Assembly: GCA_003255025.1 (NCBI GenBank)
Contig: QANY01007271.1
Coordinates: forward strand, 434,001 to 498,000
Direction of reading: 5' to 3'
Origin: Datisca glomerata
Lineage: Eukaryota > Streptophyta > Magnoliopsida > Cucurbitales > Datiscaceae
Length of the DNA stretch: 64,000 bases
Part shown: one piece after another, positions 15,333-26,478 of the stretch
Numbering within the stretch: the stretch's first letter is position 1
How the letters are laid out: the number at the start of each line of letters is the position of its first letter
The notes under the pieces: model-generated
The model's database searches: none
What the model was told of the DNA's origin: nothing
Seen by the model: the letters and a program-made list of their open reading frames with translations, nothing else
Made by a program: the position numbers and the translations under genes

Positions 15333-17447
15333 CGGGTGGAACTAGGGGCGTTGTAAGATATCAAATTGAAGCTTATTGAGAGACCTACAGGTGCGACAGG
15401 GTTTACCCGTCGGCGCCTAGTTTTGAGTCCAACCAATACGGACTGTGCAGCAATTCTAAAGCTGCACAGTCTGTATTTTTTGGATCAAAACTAGGCTTCG
15501 ATGGGTAAAACCAGCCGCCCCTGTAGGTCTCTGAATAAGCTTCAATTTGATATCTTACAGGGCCCGTGGTTCCACTCATGTCAAAAGTTATGTACTACGG
15601 AAGTGGACATGAGCGTGCTACGATCCGTCTGTTATATCAATTCTAAAGCTGCACAGTCCGTATTTTTTAGACACAAAACTAGGCTCCGAAAGGTAAACCC
15701 TGTCGCACCCGTAGGTCTTTGAATAAGCTTTAATTTGATATCTTACAGGGCCCGTGGTTCCACCCGTTTCAAAAGTTATGCCCTACGGAAGTGGACATGT
15801 GCGTGCTACGATTAGCATGTTACAACAATTTTACAGTTGCACAGTCCGTGTTTTTTGGACCCCAAACTAGGCTCCGACGGGTAAACCCAGTCTCACTTGT
15901 AGGTCTCTCAATAAGCTTCAATTTGATATCTTAGAGCGCCCATGGTTCCACCCGGGTCAAAAGTTATGCCATACGGAAGTGGACATGCGCGTGCTACGAT
16001 CCGACTGTTACAGCAATTCTAAAGCTGCACAGTCCGTGTTTTTTGGACTCAAAACTAGGTTCTGACGAGTAAACCCAGTCACCCCTGTAGGTCTCTGAAT
16101 AAACTTCAATTTGATATCTCACAGGGCCTGTGGTTCCCTCCGTGTCAAAAGTTATGCCCTACGGAAGTGGACATGCGCGTGCTACGATCAGCCTGTTACA
16201 ACAATTTTAAAGCTGCACAGTCCGTGTTTTTTGGACTCACAACTAGGCTCTGAAGGGTAAACCCTATCGCACCTGTAGGTCTCTCAATAAGCTTCAATTT
16301 GATATCTTACAGGGCCCGTGGTTCCACCCGTGTCAAAAGTTATGCCCTACGGAAATGGACATGTGAGTGCTACGATCCGTCTGTTACAACAATTCTAAAG
16401 CTGCACAGTCCATGTTTTTTGGACTCAAAACTAGGCTCTGATGGGTAAACCCAGTCACCCCTTTAGGTCTCTGAATAGGCTTCAATTTGATATCTCACAG
16501 GGCATGTGGTTCCACCCGTGTCTAAAGTTATGCCCTACGGAAGTGGACATGCGCGTGCTACGATCAGCCTGTTACAGCAATTTTAAAGCTGCACAGTCCG
16601 TGTTTTTTGGACTCACAACTATGCTCTTTTCCCCCTATCGCACCTGTAGGTCTCTCAATAAGCTTCAATTTGATATCTTACAGGGCCCTGGTTCCACCCG
16701 TGGCAAAAGTTATGCCCTATGAAAGTGGACATGCGCGTGCTACGATCCGACTGTTACAGCAATTCTAAAGCTGCACAGTCCATGCTTTTGGACTCAAAAC
16801 TAGGCTTCGACGGGTGAACCCGGTCACTCTTGTAGGTATCTGAATAAGCTTCAATTTGATATCTTACAGGGCCCGTGGTTCCACCCGTGTCAAAAGTTAT
16901 GCCCTACGGAAGTGGACATGCCCGTGCTACGATCCGTCTGTTACAGTAATTCTAAAGCTGCACAGTCCGTATTTTTGACACAAAACTAGGCTCTGAAGGG
17001 TAAACCCTGTTGCACCCGTAGGTCTCTGAATAAGTTTCAATTTGATATCTTACAGGGCCCGTGGTTCCACCCGTGTCAAAAGTTATGCCCTACGAAAGTG
17101 GACAAGTGCGTGCTACGATCCGACTGTTACAGTAATTCTATAGCTGCACAGTCCGTGTTTTTTGGACTCCAAACTAGGATTTGAATGGTAAACCCAGTCT
17201 CCCTTGTAGGTATCTGAATAAGCTTCAATTTGATATCTTACAGGGCCCGTGGTTCCACCCGTGTCAAAAGTTATGCCCTACGGAAATGGACATGCGCGTG
17301 TTTTGATCCGTCTGTTACAACAATTCTAAAGCTGCACAGTACATCTTTTTTAGACACAAAACTAGGCTCTGAAGGGTAAACCCTATCGCACCTGTAGGTC
17401 TCTGAATAAGCTTCAATTTGACATCTTACAGGGCGCGTGGTTCCACC
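15333..17447. repeat. 187-bp satellite array with inverted first unit
   Basis: The landmark GCTTCAATTTGATATCTTAC recurs about every 187 bp from near 15538 to 17411, giving roughly ten and a half direct copies. Each unit also carries GTCAAAAGTTATGCCCTACG, GCTGCACAGTCCGT and GGTCTCTGAATAAGCTT. The first part (about 15333-15451) is the same unit in reverse orientation. Inverted arms meet around 15451-15461, where CGGACTGTGCAGC faces its complement across nine bases. Units differ by scattered substitutions and small deletions, for example near 16627. The last unit stops abruptly at about 17447, inside gag-derived sequence. Short open frames across it are by-products. Confidence 0.95.
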
Positions 17448-17932
17448 TCCTCATGTGTTTTGCCCATTAAAGCACTTCCTGCTGCTGCATCCACTAGTGT
17501 CCTCGTTTTATTTCTCAAACCATTGTAGAAAGTTTGGACTTGTAACCATCCAGGGAGTTCATGATGTGGGCATCCTCTCAACGTCTCTTTAAACTTCTCC
17601 CAAGCTTCATAAAGAGACTCAATATCAAATTGGACAAAAGTAGTGATATGATTCCTCATCTTGGCTATTTTAGCTGGTGGAAAGAATTTATCAAAAAATT
17701 TCTCAGAAAGTCCATTCCATGTGGTGATTGATCCAACAGGTAAAGAGTTCAACCAACTTTTAGCCTTATCTCAAGGTGAAAATTGGAATAATTTTAGCTT
17801 AATTGCATCAGTTGAGACATTGTTATGCTTGAAAGCCTTACAAATTTTGAGAAAGGTGGCTATGTGAACATTTGGATCATCATTAGGCATGCCGTTGAAC
17901 TGATTTGCTTGTACCATGTGAATGATAGACAT
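17426..17932 (-). pseudogene. Ty3-gypsy gag fragment
   Basis: On the minus strand the frame reads MVQANQFNGMPNDDPNVHIA, then FLKICKAFK, then WLNSLPVGSITTWNGLSEKF, FFPPAKIAKMRN and EAWEKFKETLRGCPHHELP. This is the retrotransposon gag (capsid) domain typical of plant Ty3-gypsy elements, which packages element RNA. One in-frame stop interrupts it where the family has an arginine, just before DKAKSWLNSL at about 17770. The protein is cut off after about 165 residues at about 17447, where it meets the 187-bp satellite. Its last few codons are satellite sequence. LTR-like sequence lies just upstream on the same strand. No protease or polymerase follows. Confidence 0.85.
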
Positions 17933-18059
17933 TTTATACAATAAAGTTCGTCAAGGATTGGATTGGGAAGCCAGCACCGTGACTCTGGGAAGTCAGCACC
18001 GCGGCACTGGCTTACTGCTTCTTGTGGTTGCTGCCAGCATCGTGGCGGTGGAAGCCAGC

Positions 18060-18273
18060 GCCGCGACACTAGCTATTCTTCCCAGATTCGTCTTTTTCTC
18101 ATTTTATCCGCATTTTTTTCCTTCTAAATCTTTTAAAATCAACCCAAATGCATTTGAATATCTAACCTACAAGATAAAAACAAAAACAAACATAAATCAA
18201 ACAATAGAACTAAAAGAATCAATAAAATTAAAGTTTAGATTATTTAAAATATGAATATGTATTACACTTATCA
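18060..18273 (-). repeat. LTR-like end, related to the copy at 56.6-57.8 kb
   Basis: Read on the minus strand it starts TGATAAGTGTAATACATATT. It contains the words ATCAACCCAAATGCATTT and AAACAATAGAACTAAAAGAATCAA (plus-strand sense). The same words in the same order occur at 57661-57847. It sits just upstream of the minus-strand gag fragment, in 5' LTR position. GC-rich CCAGC(G/A)CCG(C)G words at 17965-18066 also resemble those near 57596-57615. The inner border is unclear, so this may be a truncated LTR. Confidence 0.6.
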
Positions 18274-18279
18274 ATCATT

Positions 18280-20055
18280 AGGTGGTGTGATATTACTTTA
18301 CCTACAAATTGGTTTTTAACCAATGAAAGCCAACATACTTCTATTCAATTACCTATTGAGATATTGATTATATTCAGCAATACCTAGATGATACTGTTAA
18401 AATTAATTTTCAATCTTTCATATTCAATCCCCAAATTAGGGATTTGAGCCAGACAAGTACTCTTAGAATTTCTTTTTCTATATCCATTGTTAATAATAGT
18501 CAAGATCTTAGAATCCAACAGTTAAAGCTAGAACTAAAAAATGAAAAATGAAAAATTTAAGACTTAAAGGTATAGCCACTACTCAGGTCCGTCAGTCCAT
18601 ATTGATAATAAGACTAAACAATTTGATGAATCTGAATCTTCTACTGCCTCTAATTTTCAAGGAGCCTTATGTCCTGTTAATATTTAATTCTTAGTTCTTA
18701 ATATAGCCACCGTAAACGAAGAATCCAATCTTAATTGGAAGGGTTTAAGCCAACACATGAATGACTTAACCAACCTCAATAGACGAAATAGGTTAGAAAA
18801 ATCTATTATATGGATCAAAGAAAAATTATCTTTGCTAAATGGAAGACATTTATGAAACAATTTAGGATTGATATATTCTTCCTTGATTATATCAAAGACA
18901 TTTATAAAAAAAGTATTAAAGTCATCTCTAAGACCAAATGGGTCAATGAGGATTCGAGTTGGATGGCTGCTAGTCATCCCCCACCTGAAAAAATCATTAT
19001 TAATCATAAAAATTCTTTAATTTCTACCTCTCCTTTTAAATTTTCTAAGGAAGATGATCCCAATAAAAAGGTTTTTGAACAACTTAATTCCACTTACCAA
19101 AGTTTAATAATAATAACAAATAATTAGATAAAATTGAGAATAAACTTAATGATTTAATGTTACTATTTATGACGATCTCCAGAAAGAAACTCTTTTATTA
19201 AATCTTTCTTATAAAACTACTTTAAAAATTGTCCCCTTAAAAAATAAGATTGACCAAATGCTTCAACATCTTAAAAATAGGTTTATTTGGCCATTTTCTT
19301 CTATTAAGATAATTAACCAAGACAGTGGTTCTGATTCTGAAAGTTATAGGTCCGATTCTATCCATGAATCTTCCATAATTCACAATGTAGAGGAAACATG
19401 AAAAAAATCTTAAGATTAATAAACTTGAAAGAAAGTGGCACAAAAGGCTTATTCCTTCAGATATTCAAATCACTGAATCTTATTAGTTAATAAATTTTAT
19501 GTCTCTGCTAAGAAATTATATGAATGGAATATTGATGGGCTTTCAGAACATGAAAATCCTCAATAAGTTACAACACATAACTATGGTGCCCAATAGTTAC
19601 ACTACCACCCACAATTTACCTCACAATGAGGTCATAAAACTCTTAGTCACATGATTTACATGAATGCTTCATTCCTAGTGGAAAAAACATCTCACCCAAA
19701 AATCTAAAAATATCATTCTTACGACAAGAAAGATTGATGCCAAAAGAACCTTAATTCTTGGAGATCATCAGGAAACAATGTTTGATGCTATTAATTCACT
19801 ATTTTACTCAATAATTGAACACTTCATTGAGACGCCAAGTAATATCGCTTCATATGTTCATGATAAATGATCAATCTTAAATATCCTACCCTAAGTAACT
19901 TTGATGGGTACAAAGACATCTTTTAATACAGAGTTATGGCTAGGGATGATAATAATCAACCTTTCTGGAAAGAAAAATTCATAAATGACTTACCCAATTC
20001 GTTTTCCCATAAAATTAGAACTGTCCTTAGTGATGACCTAGGAAATATATGTTGG
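18280..20055 (+). pseudogene. Decayed pararetrovirus-like polyprotein, capsid region
   Basis: Forward-frame fragments resemble the gag/coat part of a plant polyprotein family found in caulimovirid-like endogenous elements. These include a segment with QQYLDDTVKINFQSF (near 18380), the frame at 18810-19127 with KWVNEDSSWMAASHPPPEKI, LYEWNIDGLSE near 19510 and FWKEKFINDLPNSFSHKI near 19965-20015. Such proteins coat the nucleic acid of the element. Many stops and frame changes make it non-functional. The similarity ends at about 20055, before any protease or reverse transcriptase, where unrelated AT-rich DNA begins. The assignment rests on recalled family motifs. A Ty3-gypsy relative cannot be excluded. 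Confidence 0.55.
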
Positions 20056-21829
20056 TCATCACAGCGCGTGCACGGCAGAAGCGTGTGGTGTGTGGCCATT
20101 TTAAAAATAAATCTTTTAATAAAAATTGAATCATTTATTGAAACAAAAATTATGCAACGCCACGATAACAAAAAATATTTTTTATTTTTATTGAAAACTC
20201 TTTTTCAATCAGTCAGGATCTATTATATATATATATATATTAANACTAAACGTGTGTGGGTATGTAGAATATTACAAGACACTGTCTCTAGATGTACTCA
20301 ATACATGAGATCTGGAGATTTAGTGAGAATGACTTTTATGTGACGATTCTCTAAAAAAACATGATGACTATTTTTTTAGATTTGATTAACTATTAATTGT
20401 AGAGAAAAATCACTTTGAGCAATTCTGTTCTCAACTTAATTGATCCCATCAGAAAAATATATGTTTTTATCTTTCTTGATAATGGTGTATAAGATATTTA
20501 GGGATAATTAAAATTAATATTTAATTTCATTACCCAATGCAGTGAGACTCATTGTATAATGGTGCACAATTGCAGAGCCACATGACACTACAGTAATGCA
20601 CCCTCACTACTGTAGTACCACGTGGCACTACAGTATTCCATGTCAATCTCCGATACCCAATCAATGATTGACATGTGTCAATTTTATGAATTAAATATTT
20701 ATTTTAATCAGATAAATATCTAGATATTAATTAATTTAAAATTAACATATCTGATTATCTCTATCAACTAAATTATTAGTTATTTTACAAATAATAGATT
20801 TAGTTGATATAAATTATTATTTAATAATAATTTAATTATCTAATTTTATAAATTAGATATTATGTCTCACTTATCGATAATTAAAAAAATAATCAATAAT
20901 TATATATATATAATTCATTTAATTAATTAATCATACATAATTATCTCATAAATTATGTACTTGCCCCAGAATAAAAATTCTTTTGCAAGTTAGTCATTTC
21001 TCATGTCTTGAAATATTCAATCTAGACTGTGTAGTATAGAGGTGACTTGGGGACCATAGACATATATTCCTCAGCTCCAATAAACTAGATTATTAATTAA
21101 ACTCTTTAATTAAATAGTCTTCTTTATTAATTTCATTATTACTCCACTATAAATATGGAATTGAACTCTTAGTGATTATAGAATATATTTACAGAGTATT
21201 TTCATGTAATCCACTGATATAATCAATTCATGTAGTTTTATCCTTCAATTATTGATTCGTAAATTAGAAATGGTCAAAATTACCATTTTTCCGTTCTAAT
21301 TACCTATTGATCCTTAAGTACTATCAATCCACTAGTGACTAGCTAATTTATAATCTTATTACAAATTTGAGCTCATTAACCATTCAGTTCCATAATTAAT
21401 ACTTAAGAGAACCAATATATGATCCGTTATGAAAACTTAGATTCTAAATCTTGTAAGATCATGTTCCCAACTATCAATATCACTGAATCTCTAAAATAAA
21501 AGTCACTAGCATGTTTTACCAACAAATCTTAATGAGTGAATAAAAAAAATCTAATAAACATGTATATGAAATCATGACTACTCAGGATTCAGACTGATCT
21601 ACATATGATCATCGAATTGATGTGTATTAAATCTTTATGATAAATGACACGTGGATAAAGATATTAATTCACATCGGTCTAGTCATATATAATCTCATTA
21701 TATAAAGTACATTCACTAATATATCTATTTACATCAATGATCTGGATTTAGATCACACAGATTCATAATGATTAGTGAACCGTACTAGCAACCGAATTTT
21801 ATCATTCCTGATTTTTGGATTTTGATAAA
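20056..21829. other. AT-rich non-coding block between polyprotein parts
   Basis: No coding frame is supported in about 1.8 kb that sits where protease, reverse transcriptase and RNase H would be expected. It contains a (TA)n run near 20223-20240, a single N at 20244, and a short CACTACAGTA/TACTGTAGT direct-and-inverted cluster at about 20585-20635. It is probably inserted retroelement DNA, but I found no matching terminal repeats. Confidence 0.4.
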
Positions 21830-22556
21830 AATTTAAAAATTAGTTTCCCAAATTGGTTCTTAAGATAGTGATCCGTTCAGGGTTCTGTCCTGGAACTATT
21901 TCTGATAGATTTTCAACAAGTTTTTGGTTTACTTCTAAAATAACACAAGCCCTCATCAATTGAGGCTTCATTCCCTCAACCCCTATGTTTCTAAAACCAA
22001 TACAAAATACATTGGATCCTAGAGTGGCAATATGCAATTGAAGATGGAATCCTCACCCGGCAATATTATGTTAAATGGTGGGACAAATTTAATACTCAGA
22101 AAACTATTGCCTCCATTAACCATGATTTTGCAAATATCCACCCTAACCTAAAATTGGCAAACCCTTTTATCCAGACTCCATAAAAAATGAACGAGTCCAT
22201 CAACCAAAATCCAGAAACCAAGCAATCTCATTCAAATCTCATCCAAGGAATCCAAACCCACTCCAAAGGAAAAATCAAAAGCCACGAAACCTAAATCCAA
22301 ACATAAGCAAGCATTTATCCAAAAAATGTTTCTTCCTTTGGAAAACAATAAAAATTTTGACTCTGAATCTTCTGTAGAGTCAAGTCATTCAATTAAGCCA
22401 AATACCCAATAAGCTCAATACACCAAAACGACTACCCTTCAATAATTGAAGGACCAAAATACCCAAAATGATCGTGACTTACCACAATGGACTTATGACG
22501 CATTTAAAGATTCTCAAGATCCATTTGATGACATCAATCTAAGTAATGATGAATGA
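21830..22556 (+). pseudogene. Decayed polyprotein C-terminal region, same family
   Basis: Forward fragments include FPNWFLR near 21850, then ILEWQYAIEDGILTRQYYVK with WWDKF at 22017-22090. The tail is polar and lysine/serine-rich, ending in DSQDPFDDINLSNDE before a stop at 22554. In the related polyproteins this WWDKF segment and acidic tail lie after RNase H, which fits the order seen here. Stops and frame changes are frequent. Together with the 18.3-20.1 kb part it suggests one element whose polymerase section was lost or replaced. Confidence 0.5.
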
Positions 22557-22900
22557 ATGAATGAAAAAATAAAAAGAAAAGAAAAGAAAACGAAAAGAAA
22601 AAGAAATTTTTTTTGGCAAAATCGCCAAACCTTCAAATTGATCAATGGTTAAACAAGTAAAATAGAAAAAATTATCGTTGGCAAAATGCCGAAATTCTAA
22701 CAATTGGATAAATAAAGGAATATATCCTTGGCAAAATGTCAAAAGATATTATCAAGAAATCAAGAAGTTCAAAGATGAAGCAATTTCAAAATATCATGAC
22801 TCTCCAACATGAAACAATAGTCATGATAACTTTCAAGATAACAATTATGACTCTCCAACATGAAGTAATAATAAAGATACGATTTTCAACATAGCAATTA
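22557..22900. repeat. Imperfect tandem repeats (GGCAAAATGCC and CATGACTCTCCAACATGAA)
   Basis: An A/G-rich tract (about 22558-22603) is followed by three GGCAAAAT(C/G)(G/C)C-type words spaced about 60 bp apart. Then come two copies of ATGACTCTCCAACATGAA about 60 bp apart. The block sits between the polyprotein C-terminus and the promoter-like segment, in leader or intergenic position. Confidence 0.6.
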
Positions 22901-23074
22901 TCAAGAATCTTTGTATTTTATCTTCTTGGGAAATTATTGTACAAGTTGTCTAAAGATTAGATAACTATTTGTCCATTTTTAGTCAAAAGTTGTAATGTAA
23001 AATGTTTCTTACTTTAGTAGAAAAGAATAATGTAAGTTAGTGATCGGTTCCTGATGAACTCTATTCTGTTTGCC

Positions 23075-23083
23075 TATAAATAA
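23075..23083 (+). promoter_or_regulatory. TATA box of a retroelement promoter
   Basis: TATAAATAA follows CTGTTTGCC. Downstream is a TC-rich leader (TTGTCTTCTCTCATTTG) and a GAAAAATAAAGC polyadenylation-like word at about 23156. The site lies between the polyprotein C-terminal relic and a tRNA-Met primer site, the arrangement of a pararetroviral intergenic region or an LTR. Confidence 0.6.
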
Positions 23084-23355
23084 GTTGTCTTCTCTCATTT
23101 GTTATTCATAACTTGGTTTTCACTCACACTCATTCTGAGAGAAAAACTTGTTTTGAAAAATAAAGCTTTCTTCTTCCTCCTCCTCTTTTGTAATCTTTTC
23201 TTGCTTCTTCCGACTTTAGTTAGTGAGCAGAAACACTAATTAATAGTTGCAAATCAAATTTTGAATCTTATAAGTTTTAATTTTCCTTCAATAAACATTT
23301 GAATACTTGTTTTTATACCTTATCTGTAAATCAGACGCAATTCCACCTCTCTTAG

Positions 23356-23366
23356 TATCAGAGCCA
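23356..23366 (+). other. tRNA-Met-type primer-binding site
   Basis: TATCAGAGCCA matches the 3' end complement of plant initiator tRNA-Met (TGGTATCAGAGC) except at its first bases. It lies 280 bp after the TATA box at 23075 and marks the reverse-transcription start of a retroelement. Confidence 0.6.
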
Positions 23367-24465
23367 AAAGTTTCCTTTTGCTTCATTTAAAAAATTTTAC
23401 ACATCAAATATCTAATGAGAATAGATTGGCATAAACCCTAAGTTTCACCTCTCTCCTGTCTCTCCTTCGTGACATCCCTCCCTAACATTTACCATTATCA
23501 AGTCTCATCAGTGACCTCATCTTCATGGCTCCTTCGTCTCATTCGTCTTCCTTTTCTCCCCCGTCTCAGTTACCCCTCTCATCTCCCTCGTCTGCCTTTC
23601 CTTCTCAGTCTTCCTCATCTCATATTTCTTTGTCTCCCTCATCTCAATCTTCTTTGCTTCTCTGTCTCCCTCACCTCAGACTCTCTGCTTCTATGTATTC
23701 CTTGTCTGAAACATCTTTGCTTCTCTTCCTCTCTCATCTCTCCCTAATCTCATATCTGGTTCTCAAATCTTCTCTATTTCTTTATCTCGGTAGTCTGTCG
23801 AAGCACTCTTTCACTGCCTCTCTCTCAGCTCGAGCACGTCTCTTCTCTCTATCTCCTTCTAGGTAATTTAAGGTTCGAATTTGTAAATTGATTTTGGGTA
23901 ATTTATTTACTCTTATTGATTTAGGATAATTTTGTTTGTTAAAATTGATTCTTTATAGTTGGTTCTGGTGTAATTTTTAAATTGTTTTTAGTTGGTTCTG
24001 GTGTAATTTATGGTTTATAGTTTCTCTTAACGTATTCTTTTCTCCAAATAATCTATGAATCTATATAGGTCCAGCGATATTTATGAATGTTCTATATTCT
24101 AATCAAGGTAGAACGTCTAGTTTTATTTTATCACTTTTATGTGGAACATTTTAATCATGTAGAGAATCATTCACACACCTTCTACATACCTTTAGCAGCA
24201 ATAAAAGATTGAACTTGTATATTCAATACTCTAGAACTTGCCATTCTGTCTCTTAATCCAGGACAATCAAAGTTTTTTTAATTGATAGAGAAATTAATTC
24301 AACATAGACAACAAAAAGAGTAATGTCAATTTATAGAGGAGAATCTGTATAATCTCTTTGAGAATATATTCTCTTTCTATGAAGGATAATCATTTGTCGG
24401 ACTTGAAGCATATGTTCTAAATTGCCAATTCTTTATTGAGCTTTGTTATTGTTTCTTATTGTTAA
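23367..24465. other. Pyrimidine-rich and AT-rich leader before the hAT relic
   Basis: From 23440 to 23870 the plus strand is strongly C/T-rich, with repeated CTCATCT and TCTCCCTC words. Open frames here are serine/leucine low-complexity artefacts. From 23880 to 24465 it is AT-rich and contains a duplicated TTAGTTGGTTCTGGTGTAAT(T) near 23955-24010. It probably served as the 5' region of the hAT element, but I found no left terminal repeat. Confidence 0.4.
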
Positions 24466-26478
24466 ATGTCTGTAAATCTGCCTAATTCTGCTCCAAGTAA
24501 AGCTCTGAAGGCCACCTTTGATGATTTGATTGCTCCAAAGCCACCGATTGCTAAAGGACCTAAATCAGGTAAAAGAAAATCAAAAGTGATCTATGAAGTT
24601 TGGAATATTTTGTTAAAACTAATAATAATGACGATGATGATAACGAGACAACCACTTGTAAACATTGTAAGCTTGTTTTAACATGTCCTACTGCTAATGG
24701 TACATCTAATATGTAGACAAGATGGAAAAGGTGTAAGAATAATCTTGATAGATTTGTGGAGACAAAACAAAAGACTTTAGTTTTTACTACTGTTAGTAGT
24801 AATGAGTGAGGTGATAGCAATTATTCATTAACTGCTTCTCGCTTTAGTGTAAAACATATTAGGTTAATGTTTGCTACAATGATCATTAAGGATGAATCGT
24901 CTTTTAAAGTTGTAGAGGGTGAAGGATTTTTTGTGACTTGTGTTGGGCAATGCAACCTAAATTTAGTTTTCCTTCTCAGACAATTATGGCCAAAGATTGT
25001 TTCAAATTATACATGTCTGAGAAGGAAAGTTTGAAAAAATTAGAGGGTATCTCTTACCACTGATACATGGACTTCAGTGTAAAATCTTAATTGCATGATT
25101 TCCACTGCACACTTTATTGATAAGAATTGGAGTTTTCATAAAAAGGTTATCAAGTTATGTCCAATTCCTAATCATAAGGGGGAGTCAATTAGTTTAGCCA
25201 TTGAAAATTATTCTGCTTGAGTGGGGTACTGAATGGGTTTTCACAATCACTGTGGATAAATGCTAGCTCCATGATAGTGCTATTCCTTATATGAAAAAGT
25301 GTGTAAGAAATTGGAATGGGTTGGCATTAAATGGTGAGTTTACGCATGTTAGGTGTTGTGCACACATTCTGAAACTTATTGTGCGTGATGGTTTCAAGGA
25401 TATTAATGAGTCCATCATCGAAATCCATAATGCAATGAAATATGTGAGGTCTTCTCCTACTAGATTTAAGAGATTTAGGACTTGTATTGAGGCAGCAAAA
25501 ATATCTTCTAGTAGTCTTGTGATCCTAGATGTTCCTACTAGATGGAACTACATTTACTTAATGTTGGAGGAAGTTGAAAAGTATAAAAAAGCTTTTGAGA
25601 AGCTTGTAGAACATGATGCCAATTATTTGTTGGAGCTTATTGGAGATGAGAAGAGACTTTGTCCTCCAAAATATAAGGATTGAGACAATGCCCGTGTATT
25701 TATCAGGTTTTTGAATGTTTTCTTTATGAAATAAATGTAAGGATTTCTGGTTCTTTGTATGTGACCTTAAATAGTTATTTTCATGAAAATGGCTAGGTAC
25801 AAAACTTGATTCAAAGGGATTCTAAGAATGCTAACGATTGTTTGAGACAAATGGCAAGTACTATGAAAACCAAATTTGACAAATATTGGGAAAATCAAGA
25901 AAAAATCAATTTTTGTTGTATGTTATTGTTGTGCTTGACCTTCGATGAAAAATGAGATTAGTTGATTGCTGCTTTGATCTTATTTATGACTCTGAGCTTG
26001 CAGTTAATTTGAAAAAGAATTGGATGTTACTTTGGAAAGAATGTATGATGAATACAAGGGTGAGCTTATAGTTAGTGAACCTAAAAGCGAGATGTGGGTC
26101 AATCATCAAAATTAGTAGACGTATGAGTTGATGATGATCAAGATAATATTGTTTTGGCCTCAATGTTTGCAAAACAGCTGTCTGTGGCTGGTAACTAGCA
26201 GAGTAATTCAGAGATTGATAGGTACTTGTTTGAGCCTAATGAAAAACATGATGTTGAAATATCCTTAACATGTGGAAGGTAAACTCGTCAAGATTCGAGG
26301 TCCTTAGTCATATGGCAAGAGATGTCTTGACAATTCTTATCTCTATTGTTGCCTCTAAGTCAACCTTTCATACTGGTGGCTGCATAGATCCATTTCGCAG
26401 TGCATTTACTCCAAAGATAGTTGAAGCTCTCATTTGTGCACATAATTTGATTCTAACTAAAGAAATCTGTTGAAATAA
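24466..26478 (+). pseudogene. hAT-family transposase relic (zinc finger BED, RICESLEEPER-like)
   Basis: The start at 24466 gives SAPSKALKATFDD and a basic nuclear-type segment. Around 24590-24790 lies a BED-type finger region (CKHCKLVLTCPTA). Next are TTDTWTSV near 25058 and the longest intact piece, 25291-25683, with GEFTHVRCCAHILKLIVRDG and VPTRWNYIYLMLEE. This piece is the central RNase-H-like transposase region. Around 26270-26455 is the C-terminal hAT dimerisation domain: ARDVLTILISIVASKSTF and DPFRSAFTPKIVEALIC. The expected domain order is preserved, but stops and frameshifts occur throughout, for example after 24681, 25070 and 25683. The live enzyme cuts and pastes hAT DNA transposons. 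This copy cannot. Confidence 0.85.

Noticed and set aside
16441..16722. Open frames inside the 187-bp satellite
   Set aside because: The frame merely crosses repeat units. Other units carry stops in the same frame, so there is no coding constraint.
14818..17447. Regularly spaced repeats that could suggest a CRISPR array
   Set aside because: The intervening parts are related to each other, not unique spacers. The setting is a plant nuclear genome and no cas genes are present.
23469..23866. Two long serine/leucine-rich forward open frames
   Set aside because: They come from a C/T-rich low-complexity tract, overlap each other in different frames and have no domain. They lie in the leader region of the hAT relic.
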